Shown piece after piece: positions 20,656 through 29,861 of a stretch of 64,000 nt of DNA. The notes under the pieces were generated by a model. That model was not told the DNA's origin. It searched no databases and was given only the letters and a program-made list of their open reading frames with translations. Origin of the DNA: an uncultured Saprospiraceae bacterium (GTDB taxonomy: Bacteria > Bacteroidota > Bacteroidia > Chitinophagales > Saprospiraceae); NCBI GenBank assembly GCA_937981555.1, contig CALJOK010000019.1, forward strand, positions 1 through 64,000. Reading direction: 5' to 3'. How positions within the stretch are numbered: position 1 is the first letter of the stretch; every line of letters starts with the position of its first letter. Made by a program: the position numbers and the translations under genes.

Positions 20656-20750
20656 TTCTAGTCACAGACGAACACAGACTTAACTGACTCTCTCACAATT
20701 TAACACCAATTGGGAAAGTCAGTTAAGTCTGTGTTCGTCTGTGACTAGAA
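20656..20750. repeat. Perfect 34-bp inverted repeat with 27-nt spacer
   Basis: ttctagtcacagacgaacacagacttaactgact / agtcagttaagtctgtgttcgtctgtgactagaa. Confidence 0.95.
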
Positions 20751-20751
20751 C

Positions 20752-20785
20752 TAAAAAAACCTTGTAGAAAAATTCCACAAGGTTT
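20752..20785 (-). terminator. Terminator for the 20810..21415 gene
   Basis: On - strand: aaaccttgt...acaaggttttttt. Confidence 0.8.
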
Positions 20786-20809
20786 CAAGTCATCTATTTT
20801 CGAGAAAAT

Positions 20810-21415
20810 TTAATTCACCAACATTTTTCCAGAATTAATTGCACTTCCATTTTCAGAAATTTTATAAAAATAAATTCCAGAAGTTAAAGCATTTCGTTTT
20901 AGTTCAAATTTTTCACCGCTAAATTTTTGTTGCCAAGCCAATTTTCCTAGTTGATTAAATAATTTTATTTCTCCATTTACTATGGCAGTTCTTAATTTTA
21001 ATGTGGTGAAATCTCTAAAATTATTTTGCTGAGACAACAACTTATTTTCTTCTTTATTTGGACGTTGAGTTAGGATAGACAAAAAATTAGATTCGGTCCA
21101 TTCCTCCAATTCAATTTCCTCTAAGTCTTGATAATTCGCAATCGAAGTTTCATCATTAATTAGAAGAATGGCATCTTCAAATACCGAACAATTGGCGAGT
21201 TGAGGAATCTCATCGTTTAAAATATCCCCATCGGGTTTTTCATTATTGAGATTAAAATCTTGGTTCCAAAAATGATTTCCAAATATTAATGGAGTAAATG
21301 CCAATAGAATAAAAGAAGTAGAAATTATTATTTTTTTCATTGTTATTATTTTTTTGAATTGATGTATTAATGAGAACAAATATTTACTTTTTTTATCAAG
21401 TTTACAATGACACAA
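20810..21415 (-). CDS. Small secreted protein with probable T9SS sorting domain
   Basis: C-terminal GEIKLFNQLGKLAWQQKFSGEKFELKRNALTSGIYFYKISENGSAINSGKMLVN; internal ATG (MKKIIISTS) is a likelier start. Confidence 0.7.
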   Translation of the reverse strand: MCHCKLDKKSKYLFSLIHQFKKIITMKKIIISTSFILLAFTPLIFGNHFWNQDFNLNNEKPDGDILNDEIPQLANCSVFEDAILLINDETSIANYQDLEEIELEEWTESNFLSILTQRPNKEENKLLSQQNNFRDFTTLKLRTAIVNGEIKLFNQLGKLAWQQKFSGEKFELKRNALTSGIYFYKISENGSAINSGKMLVN

Positions 21416-21510
21416 TATTTGATTTGTGGAAATAAAATGATTAACATTGGAGGGTAAATTATTTTATTTAGTGATTTTTAATACATTTTTGTGGAAATAA
21501 AAAGTGCATA

Positions 21511-22917
21511 ATGAAACAAGCTGAAAACTATAAACTCTACGAAACCATTCAAACCTTGGACAAAAAAGAAATCCGTCAGATCAAACGGGTTTTACAATCT
21601 CCTTTTTTTGTTTTGAGAAATGATGTGAGCAACTTGTTTGAGGTCTTGGTAAAATACCATTTAAAGGGTAAAGCATTTCCCAAAAAGGAAGTGATTTTTC
21701 AAAAGTCATTTCCCCGAAAGGAATATGATTATGCATTTCTTAGGGGAACGATGAGCGATTTGTTCGAGCTGATCGAAGAATATTTTTTAATTCAAAAAAG
21801 ACGAAATGGGAAACTCAAAACGCGGCATCTTTTAGCTGAAATTTATAGAGAAAGAAAACTATCAAAAGCATATCAAGCTGTGGTGAAAAAGACGGCGATG
21901 ATTATGGAGAATCAACCTTTGCGGAATGAATTTTATTATCAGCAATTGTTAGATTTTCAATTGGAGGAAATGACTTTTAAAGTAAAAAATCAACGAACTA
22001 AAGACTTTAATTTAGGTGGAATCTCCGAGACGATTGACATTGTTTTTTTAGTGCAAAAACTAAAACATGCTTGTACTCAAATTACACATCAACAAGTTTT
22101 TAAAACAGAATATGACTTTGGTTTATTGACTCATTTATTGCCAATTATTGAAAAGGAAAAATATTTAAAGATACCTGCAATTGCGATTTATTATTATTGC
22201 TATCGGTTTTTGACGGAGGAAAACAGGTCGATGTTTTTTGAAAAATTTAAAACGATACTTTTTCAAAACAAAGAATCATTTGATATTTTGGAAATGAGAG
22301 AATTGTATTTGTTTGCCATTAATTTTTGTATTCGAAGATTGAATCAGGGAGACAAAAAATTTAGCAATGAGATTTTAGATTTGTACAAAGATGGATTGGA
22401 GGCGAATTATTTTTTGGAAAATGGAATGCTATCGAGATTCACCTTTAATAATATTGTTGCCGCTGGAATTTTTACGGAAGAGTTTGATTGGTTGGAAAAT
22501 TTTATCGAAACCTATTCTGAGAAGTTGGAAAATGAATATCGAGATTCGACGGTCAATTTTAATTTAGCTCGCTTGGAATATACGCGGAAAAATTATGGGA
22601 AAGCGATGTTGCATTTGCAAAAGGTTGAGTCCAAAGATTTGGTCAATAATTTAATTTCGAAAACGCTGCTGATGAGAATTTACTATGAGTTGGAAGAGTA
22701 TGATTCTTTGTTTTCGCATTTGGATAGTTTTCAGATTTTTATTCGTCGGCGAGAGGTGAGTGATTTTCATCGAAAGAATTATATGAATGCGATTCGGTTG
22801 GTGAAGAAGTTGGTGTCGTTGCCAGAGTTGGATAAAGAGGCTAGGGAGGCTTTGCGAGAGGAGATTGAATCGGAAGAGGTTTTGACGGAGCGAGAATGGT
22901 TGTTGGGGAAAATTTGA
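21511..22917 (+). CDS. Hypothetical alpha-helical protein, paralog of 15897..17333
   Basis: 468 aa; LYLFAINFCIRRLNQGDKKFSNEILDLYK. Confidence 0.75.
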   Translation: MKQAENYKLYETIQTLDKKEIRQIKRVLQSPFFVLRNDVSNLFEVLVKYHLKGKAFPKKEVIFQKSFPRKEYDYAFLRGTMSDLFELIEEYFLIQKRRNGKLKTRHLLAEIYRERKLSKAYQAVVKKTAMIMENQPLRNEFYYQQLLDFQLEEMTFKVKNQRTKDFNLGGISETIDIVFLVQKLKHACTQITHQQVFKTEYDFGLLTHLLPIIEKEKYLKIPAIAIYYYCYRFLTEENRSMFFEKFKTILFQNKESFDILEMRELYLFAINFCIRRLNQGDKKFSNEILDLYKDGLEANYFLENGMLSRFTFNNIVAAGIFTEEFDWLENFIETYSEKLENEYRDSTVNFNLARLEYTRKNYGKAMLHLQKVESKDLVNNLISKTLLMRIYYELEEYDSLFSHLDSFQIFIRRREVSDFHRKNYMNAIRLVKKLVSLPELDKEAREALREEIESEEVLTEREWLLGKI

Positions 22918-22971
22918 TTTTTTCTGCCGCAGATTTATCATAATAATCTGCGGCAGAAAAAATCAAATTTT
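22909..22971. terminator. Perfect 27-bp inverted repeat, bidirectional terminator
   Basis: aaaatttgattttttctgccgcagatt-tatcataat-aatctgcggcagaaaaaatcaaatttt; includes both convergent stop codons. Confidence 0.9.
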
Positions 22972-23730
22972 GACAATTCGTTTGACAATGGATATTTTAC
23001 GATAAGTTATTCTTAAAAAATAAAGGCCATGAGCCAAAGAAGTAATATCGGTTCGATAATTATGTTGAAGGTTGCTATTGATGGAAGTTATCTTTTGACC
23101 AGTCGCATTAAAAAGTTCGAGTGATATTTCTGCTGGATTTAAAATAGAAAAGTTCACGTTTAAAAAATCGTAAGTCGGATTTGGAAAAATGTGAATAAAC
23201 TTATCTAGCTTTTCTGGATCTCTATCAAATAAAGTTAGATCAGAACATGTGCCTATATTATTTTTAAAATCATCATAGTTTTTGGTTGAAATTTCGGGTT
23301 CGATATTTCCAATTATTTTATCTCCTTCAATGGTTAAAAAGTTATTTTGGCAAGCTCCAAAATGAAAATATGGATAATGAGATAAAGTATCAATCATTTC
23401 CAATTCCGAAAAAGTGACGACAAGTTTTTCTCCAATATCAAATCTATCAAAATTTACATCACAAGTAGTTCCATAGTTGCGGATAGTCAATTGATCGTAA
23501 GAAATATTTCCTTGAAGAGATACTAAAACGTTTACATCCATAAAAGTTTCATAGGGAGGCGTACCGTATTTTTCAAGGACTTCGACTTCCATGACATTTG
23601 CATCGGAATTAATTCCTTCGCAAAAAGATAAAATATTTGCGCAGGAACATGCTGTCAAAGTTGTGCTTTGGCATAAGATGAATAATGTGAAAAGGAGGAG
23701 GAGATGTTTCATGCTGTTTATTTTTTTCAA
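22963..23730 (-). CDS. Secreted TIMP/NTR-like CxC protein with T9SS sorting domain
   Basis: Signal peptide ending LTA-CSCANILSFCEG; C-term FPNPTYDFLNVNF...VKRIVKI. Confidence 0.65.
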   Translation of the reverse strand: MKKINSMKHLLLLFTLFILCQSTTLTACSCANILSFCEGINSDANVMEVEVLEKYGTPPYETFMDVNVLVSLQGNISYDQLTIRNYGTTCDVNFDRFDIGEKLVVTFSELEMIDTLSHYPYFHFGACQNNFLTIEGDKIIGNIEPEISTKNYDDFKNNIGTCSDLTLFDRDPEKLDKFIHIFPNPTYDFLNVNFSILNPAEISLELFNATGQKITSINSNLQHNYRTDITSLAHGLYFLRITYRKISIVKRIVKI

Positions 23731-23760
23731 ATTAACTTCTTCTCAAAAAAAAATGAATAT

Positions 23761-24516
23761 TTAAATCTTAACTAGCCTCTTTACAATTGATTCATCTTTA
23801 TATTGAATTTTTATGAAGTAAATTCCTTTCGGTAAATCACTCAAGGGTAATTTGTAATTGTATTGTTGGAGATTTTGAAGAGAAGTAATTTTTTGACCTT
23901 GTGCTGAAAATATTTCTAGCGATACTTTTGAAGTAGGTAGGTCTCCAAAATCAATAGTTACATTTTCAGAAAAAGGATTGGGTGAAATATCAATTGAGTT
24001 TTCTAGTAATTCGAGGTCTTCATTTGACACCATCATATCAATGCAATCAGTAAGTTGATTTTTAAATTCAGCATAATTTTGCTCATCTAGGTTAGGAGTT
24101 ATGTGACCAGATAATGTTGAGTTAGATAATTTTAGAAAGTTGGTGTGGCAAGAGAAGAATTCTATTGCAGGAAAATTTTCAAGAGTACTAATACTGGCTC
24201 CGGTTTGATAGAAATTAATTAATAATGTATCTCCAATATTCATATTAGTAAGAGGATCGTGGCAATATAAACCAGAAAATGATACGACTGTAAGGGTGTC
24301 GATATTGATTCCAGTTTTCAAAGTTTCTATAACTCTAACATCTATGTGTTCAAAATTATCTACATCGTATCTATCAAAAATTTCAACTTCTACAACAGTA
24401 TAATTTTCATTTACTGTTTCGCAAAAAGATAAGTTTCCGCCACAGGTGCAAGCGAGAATTGGAGTATTTTGTAACAATGTAATTACAAAAACAAAAAAGA
24501 TGGATAAGTTTTTCAT
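23761..24516 (-). CDS. Secreted TIMP/NTR-like CxC protein with T9SS sorting domain, paralog
   Basis: Signal peptide ending ILA-CTCGGNLSFCET; C-term SPNPFSENVTIDF...VKRLVKI. Confidence 0.65.
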   Translation of the reverse strand: MKNLSIFFVFVITLLQNTPILACTCGGNLSFCETVNENYTVVEVEIFDRYDVDNFEHIDVRVIETLKTGINIDTLTVVSFSGLYCHDPLTNMNIGDTLLINFYQTGASISTLENFPAIEFFSCHTNFLKLSNSTLSGHITPNLDEQNYAEFKNQLTDCIDMMVSNEDLELLENSIDISPNPFSENVTIDFGDLPTSKVSLEIFSAQGQKITSLQNLQQYNYKLPLSDLPKGIYFIKIQYKDESIVKRLVKI

Positions 24517-24655
24517 TTTGAAATAGTTTTAGTTAAAAAAAAATAGCCTGACAAATATTTACCTAATTTAAGAAAATTTTACTGAAATATTTTTTATTAT
24601 ATTAGAACTATTCGTCAGGCGACATTTTTATGAAAAACTAATTTCTAAGCAGAAC

Positions 24656-26578
24656 TTATAAATACCTTCCCAAAAATCCAATCATCGCATTATATACTTC
24701 AAAGCGATTTTCTTCATTATGAAATCCATGCCCTTCGTCATATTTGACCATATAAGGAACATCAATATTTCGACCTCGGAGTGATCGAACAATTTGATCG
24801 CTCTCGTCAATATTCACTCTTGGATCATTTGCTCCTTGAATCACAAAAAGTGGTGTCGTGATTTTATCGACATGCAACGCAGGCGAAGCAGCAGTCATAT
24901 GTTCTTGATCTTTTTCAGGATGTCCAACCATTTCATGCATCATGTCAAGGTAAGGTTTCCAGTATGGTGGAATCGTGAGAAGGAAAGTAAATAGATTAGA
25001 AACACCAACATAATCAATTGCACAAGCATATAAATCAGGAGTAAAAGTTACTCCAGCCAGGGTAGCGTAACCTCCGTAACTTCCTCCATAGATAGCAACT
25101 TTTTTAGGATCAGCAATTTCTTTTTGAATCAACCAATTCACACCATCTGTGATATCGTCTTGCATGGTTTTCCCCCATTGCTTAAAACTTTTTTCCCAAA
25201 AGTCACGACCATAACCTGTACTACCTCTGTAGTTCATTTGCAAAACAGCATAGCCACGACTCGCCAATAATTGCACCTCAGGATTATAGCCCCAACTATC
25301 TCTAACCCAAGGGCCACCATGTGGATTGATGACCACAGGAAGATTTTTTGCTTCCACATTTTTAGGCAAGGTCAAGTAAGCATTGATTGTCAAACCATCT
25401 CGAGTTTGATAAACGACTGGCGACATTTCCGCCATATCATTTTCATCAATCCATGGACTGACGTTAGTTATTTTTTCTAAATGTTTGGTCTCCGCATCAA
25501 AGAAATAATAAGCGCCCAATGAACGATCTGAATATGTGCGAATGATCATTTTGTCTTCTGCTCTATTTTTACTGCCAACTGAGATTTCGTAATCGCCCAA
25601 TTTTGATTCTAAAAATTCACGAGCTGTTTTTGTTTTTTCATCGAGGAAATGATACTGCGTTTTGGCAGTTGTATAAGAAACTGCGGTGAGTACTTTTCGA
25701 GTGCGAGAATAACCCAAGCTAGTCACATCGACAGACTCATGTGAAAAAATTGGTTCGCCAACTTCTTTGCAAGTTGCCATGTCAAATTTGATGACCACAC
25801 TTTTATCTCGATCCAAATTAGACGCCACATAAACTTCACTTCCATTATCAAAATCAAAAAACAAAGGAGAAACTGATACTCGAAAGTCAGTCGTAATCAC
25901 TTCTCGAAAATCTTCTTCTTCGTTATCTCGATAAAGAATTGTGGTATTCGTTCCAATTACTTTTGTCGCAATTCTGAGTTTTCCTTCATGGTCTGTCATC
26001 CAACCATCGAGCGGATTTGTCGGGTCAATATTATCTGCCAATCGATTTAATTCACCGGTATCAACATTCAATCGGTATGGTTCGAAAAGTTGAGGATTTC
26101 GATTATTCAATCCGATGATAATATGATCGTCATCTTCTTTTAAGTCATCTATAACGGAAATTCTAATATTTTCAAAAGGAGTGAGGTCTTTTGGATTTTC
26201 TCCATTCTTGTCCACCGCTAGCAACGTGAAATTTTCATCACCACCATTGTCTTTGATGAAAATAATTCGGTTGCTATTGACCCAACCAAAACCACCGATG
26301 TCTCGACTAGTTTCAGATGTGATTCGAGTAGCTTCCGTCTCTCCGATTTTTTGCACATAAATATTTTTACGTCGTTCGTACGGACTCATAAATGCGAAGT
26401 GCGTACCATCGGGTGACAACTGATAATTCGATTTCTCAGGAGTTCGGAAAAAGTCTTCGACGGAATATTTGTGCTCGCCTTGATTAGCGTCTATGAGTTG
26501 TTGCAATTCTTCAGGCGTGGAAGGTAAAGTTGTATCGCCAGGAAGTTCTACGGTTTTTAATTCATCCATTTTTAACAA
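24656..26578 (-). CDS. S9 family peptidase (prolyl oligopeptidase-like)
   Basis: AIYGGSYGGYATLAG nucleophile motif; C-terminal Asp (ANDPRV) and His (DEGHGF). Confidence 0.9.
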   Translation of the reverse strand: MLKMDELKTVELPGDTTLPSTPEELQQLIDANQGEHKYSVEDFFRTPEKSNYQLSPDGTHFAFMSPYERRKNIYVQKIGETEATRITSETSRDIGGFGWVNSNRIIFIKDNGGDENFTLLAVDKNGENPKDLTPFENIRISVIDDLKEDDDHIIIGLNNRNPQLFEPYRLNVDTGELNRLADNIDPTNPLDGWMTDHEGKLRIATKVIGTNTTILYRDNEEEDFREVITTDFRVSVSPLFFDFDNGSEVYVASNLDRDKSVVIKFDMATCKEVGEPIFSHESVDVTSLGYSRTRKVLTAVSYTTAKTQYHFLDEKTKTAREFLESKLGDYEISVGSKNRAEDKMIIRTYSDRSLGAYYFFDAETKHLEKITNVSPWIDENDMAEMSPVVYQTRDGLTINAYLTLPKNVEAKNLPVVINPHGGPWVRDSWGYNPEVQLLASRGYAVLQMNYRGSTGYGRDFWEKSFKQWGKTMQDDITDGVNWLIQKEIADPKKVAIYGGSYGGYATLAGVTFTPDLYACAIDYVGVSNLFTFLLTIPPYWKPYLDMMHEMVGHPEKDQEHMTAASPALHVDKITTPLFVIQGANDPRVNIDESDQIVRSLRGRNIDVPYMVKYDEGHGFHNEENRFEVYNAMIGFLGRYL

Positions 26579-26687
26579 TTGTTTTATTGTAGCAAGACTT
26601 TCTGAAGTCCTGTTTGAAATTTTTACAAAAATAAAATAATGGATGGAATAAGTGGTGGAATTGAAAAATTAAAATGTAAGGTGTGGG

Positions 26688-27302
26688 TTAATTGTGTTGT
26701 TGGATCCCTTGGCGAATGAGTTGAGCTACTTTGTCAAAGTCTTCGATGTTTTCTAAAGTTGGTTGATGTTGTTTCACAATTTCTTTAGTATCGAGAATTG
26801 TAAAAGAGTCAAAGGGAATTGATTCAGGATTTTTCATGGCTAAAAAAATAGTACCGCGCTTGTTTTTATTTTCGACGACAACGCAATCATTGATTTCAGA
26901 AAAAGGGATTTCGTAAAATTTGACTTTTCTTGATTGGGTGGATTTGAATAGGACTTTTTTATTGGTGATAGCGTATTTTGTAGGGCTATTTTTTAATCGA
27001 TTATAAAAAAAAGCAAAGAGGAGTATTAACAATCCTAAGCCCCAAAAAGCACCTTCATCAAGAAAAGGAGAGAGTATGAAAAACACAAGAGCTAAAAACA
27101 TAGCTCCAACTATTTCAAATAAGATATTCGAAATAATGCTCATAAGTATTGATTGCTCTTTCTTAGGTTTTGTATCATTGTTTATAGGGATAATGCTGTA
27201 GCCTGGTTTTTTAGCGGAAGCTTGCCAAAGAATCTTTTCTCCTTTTTCCAAAAAGTCGGAAAAGGAATCACGCGTAAGTTCATCTAGGATTTGATTTTTC
27301 AT
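26688..27302 (-). CDS. PH-like domain membrane protein, tandem paralog 5
   Basis: Shared N-term, TM pair, ITNKKVLFKS, HQPTLENIEDFDKVAQLIRQGI. Confidence 0.65.
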   Translation of the reverse strand: MKNQILDELTRDSFSDFLEKGEKILWQASAKKPGYSIIPINNDTKPKKEQSILMSIISNILFEIVGAMFLALVFFILSPFLDEGAFWGLGLLILLFAFFYNRLKNSPTKYAITNKKVLFKSTQSRKVKFYEIPFSEINDCVVVENKNKRGTIFLAMKNPESIPFDSFTILDTKEIVKQHQPTLENIEDFDKVAQLIRQGIQQHN

Positions 27303-27901
27303 GATGATAAATTTGATTCTCTAATTCCTTCCCTAATCAATTTTGCCACAGCTTGAGGTTTTTCGATATTTTCTAAAGTTGGTTGATGTCGTTTTTCGAT
27401 TTCGTTATTATCTCTGATTGTAAATGTTTCGAATGTGATTTTATCTGGATTTTTAAAAGCTAAAAAAATAGTTCCACGACCAGATTTTTTTTCTTCGACG
27501 ATACAATTGTTGAGTTGGGAAAAAGGGACTTCGAAGATCTCTCTATTTTTAGAGTGATTGGACTTTATTAATATACGTTTGGTTGAGACCGCAAATTCAG
27601 CGACATCATTTTTATAGTGTTGTTTGTAAAAAATATTTAGAAGAAGAAGTGCTGCAATGACCAAAAAGGAAGCTCTCGAGGAAGCCAACGCCTCATAAAA
27701 AACAATATAAATACCTAAAAGAATTGCAGCTAAAATAATAATTAAGATTTCGTTTCTATTGAAATCAAATCGATTTCTTTTGACAGGTACAACTGCATAT
27801 TTTGGTTCAATAGCTGAGTCTTCCCAAACGATAGTTTCTCCCTTTTCCAAAAAGTCAGAAAAGGAATCACGAAACGGTGTGTCAAGGATGAGTTTTTTCA
27901 T
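27299..27901 (-). CDS. PH-like domain membrane protein, tandem paralog 4
   Basis: DSFSDFLEKGETIVWEDSA; HQPTLENIEKPQAVAKLIREGI. Confidence 0.65.
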   Translation of the reverse strand: MKKLILDTPFRDSFSDFLEKGETIVWEDSAIEPKYAVVPVKRNRFDFNRNEILIIILAAILLGIYIVFYEALASSRASFLVIAALLLLNIFYKQHYKNDVAEFAVSTKRILIKSNHSKNREIFEVPFSQLNNCIVEEKKSGRGTIFLAFKNPDKITFETFTIRDNNEIEKRHQPTLENIEKPQAVAKLIREGIRESNLSS

Positions 27902-28440
27902 TTTAATAAATTTGATTTATGCATTCCTATTTCGATATATTCTGCTACTTCTTCCACATTCTCAATCATCTCTAAACTCACGTGAGGTCGTTCAGCATTG
28001 TTTTGTAAATGATAAGTTCTAAATGGTTTTATTTTTCCATTTTTCATTTGAAGTAAAATGGTTCCATTCTTTTTGACTTCATCTGTGATTAGAATTTTTT
28101 TAATTTCATCAAGATAAATAGTGTGGAAGTGTTTTTTTCCTTTTTTCCAAAGTTGAAAAATAATTCGTTTATCGGTGATCAGGTAGCGGATTCTCTTACT
28201 TTGAAATAATCCCCAAAGAGCAACACCACCGCCGAATAAAGGATAGATGATTGGACTAAAATCCATCTTTCGAAAATAGACATTCAGAAAACAAAGGATG
28301 ATGGCTATTCCACCTATAATAATACTCAGTTTAGTGTAAGTCGTAATCGTAGGGCTGCCATCCCAAACTACTTTTTCGTTAGGTTCGAGTTGACTGCGTA
28401 ATTGATCGTTAAATATGTCGTCGAGGATTTCGTTTTTCAT
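27898..28440 (-). CDS. PH-like domain membrane protein, tandem paralog 3
   Basis: MKNEILDDIFNDQLRSQLEPNEKVVWDGSP; the ORF-track extension to 28509 overlaps the preceding gene and is probably not used. Confidence 0.65.
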   Translation of the reverse strand: MKNEILDDIFNDQLRSQLEPNEKVVWDGSPTITTYTKLSIIIGGIAIILCFLNVYFRKMDFSPIIYPLFGGGVALWGLFQSKRIRYLITDKRIIFQLWKKGKKHFHTIYLDEIKKILITDEVKKNGTILLQMKNGKIKPFRTYHLQNNAERPHVSLEMIENVEEVAEYIEIGMHKSNLLK

Positions 28441-28450
28441 AACAATATAT

Positions 28451-28987
28451 TTACAATTTTCCTTCAATAGCTTGTTGTATATAATTTCCAACGTCCTCCA
28501 CATTTTCAATCAGTTCTAACGTTGGGTTTTTGCGAGAAACATTCTTTTTGAGATCGATTGTTTTTATGTCAGTTTTGAATGTTTTTTTTAAGGTTAAAGT
28601 AATGGTGCCATTTTTATTTCTTCCTTCTTCATAGATTACGTCTTCAATTTGATGGAGAGGGAGAGAGTGAATTTGAGTTTTTCTCTTATTTGGTAATTGG
28701 AAAATTACTCTAGCGTTAGTCACTAAATACCTTGTTTTTTTTTGGCGAAAAAAAAGTCGGAATACCGAAAAAACTAAAGCAACAATGATGATTGCTGTCA
28801 ACCAATGGTGATTTCCTAAAATAGAATTTATGAGATTAACACCTATAAAAAGAAACAGGAAGCCAGCCGTTACTAATCGATTATAATTATTGAACTGCGG
28901 TTTTCCTTCCCAGATGACGACTTCGCCTTCTTCGAGTTGGTCGCGTAAGTTGTCGTTAAATATTTCGTCGAGGATTTCATTTTTCAT
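28451..28987 (-). CDS. PH-like domain membrane protein, tandem paralog 2
   Basis: MKNEILDEIFNDNLRDQLEEGEVVIWEGKP. Confidence 0.65.
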   Translation of the reverse strand: MKNEILDEIFNDNLRDQLEEGEVVIWEGKPQFNNYNRLVTAGFLFLFIGVNLINSILGNHHWLTAIIIVALVFSVFRLFFRQKKTRYLVTNARVIFQLPNKRKTQIHSLPLHQIEDVIYEEGRNKNGTITLTLKKTFKTDIKTIDLKKNVSRKNPTLELIENVEDVGNYIQQAIEGKL

Positions 28988-28997
28988 AACAATGTAT

Positions 28998-29540
28998 TTA
29001 CAGTTCTTTTTGTATGCCTTTTTGGATATATTTTTTCACATCCTTTGAATGATTAATCATGTCTAGTGTTGGGCGAATATTTTTTCCGGAATTTTTCAAT
29101 ACGAGCGAAGTTGGAGATGATTTTCGAATGTTTAAATAAATAGTTCCATTATCATTGCCCCATCTATTTGGATGCATACTTACATAGGTGATATCTTCAA
29201 AGGGTATTGATTGAAATTGAATCTGGTGATTATGTTTGATTTGAAAAACAATTCTTTGATTAGTAATGAAATAAAGATCTTGTTTCTTAAAATGAAACTT
29301 TATGAACTTGCCATTCTCTAGAGAATAAATTAAATAACATGAAACAACCATAATTAATGGAATTATACTTCCATGTTTCATCAAGAAAAAATTATATAGA
29401 GCATAAAGTAAAAATAAGCAAAGGAAAACGAAAACGAAATTTCCATTATAAGGTTTTCCTTCCCAAATAATAATTTCGCCTTCTACTAGTTGATCGCGTA
29501 GTTTATCTTTGAATATATCGTCAAGAATTTCGTTTTTCAT
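28998..29540 (-). CDS. PH-like domain membrane protein, tandem paralog 1
   Basis: MKNEILDDIFKDKLRDQLVEGEIIIWEGKP. Confidence 0.65.
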   Translation of the reverse strand: MKNEILDDIFKDKLRDQLVEGEIIIWEGKPYNGNFVFVFLCLFLLYALYNFFLMKHGSIIPLIMVVSCYLIYSLENGKFIKFHFKKQDLYFITNQRIVFQIKHNHQIQFQSIPFEDITYVSMHPNRWGNDNGTIYLNIRKSSPTSLVLKNSGKNIRPTLDMINHSKDVKKYIQKGIQKEL

Positions 29541-29751
29541 AAATACCTTGTTTAAAAAGTCATATAAAAGATGCTATAATCTTTTTAATATGGGAAAAAA
29601 ACTCTTTAAAACAAGAGGGGAATTCGACGAATGGAAATGAACTTGAATTTTTGAGAAATAGGAACTAATATTTTTTTATTTTTTTTTTGAAAAAAGTGAA
29701 ATCGCTCAATCCCTTGCTACCACTCGCTTCCGTAATCTTTTTAGAAAAAAA

Positions 29752-29765
29752 TTGTTTTAAAACAA
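29752..29765. promoter_or_regulatory. Palindrome TTGTTTTAAAACAA, candidate operator
   Basis: Perfect 14-bp palindrome; TTGTTTTAAA recurs at 29804 and 29834. Confidence 0.4.
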
Positions 29766-29828
29766 AAGAGTTTGAGGTCAAACGATTTGTTTTTTGCAAG
29801 AAATTGTTTTAAATTGCAGTCGAAACAC

Positions 29829-29836
29829 TATTTTTG
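29829..29836 (+). promoter_or_regulatory. Bacteroidota -7 element
   Basis: TATTTTTG upstream of the 29862 start. Confidence 0.45.
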
Positions 29837-29861
29837 TTTTAAAAACTCAATATTTATAAAG

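Noticed and set aside
24545-24620. Possible hairpin gcctgac...gtcaggc upstream of the S9 peptidase region
   Set aside because: Only 7 bp pairing over a ~60-nt loop; not significant.
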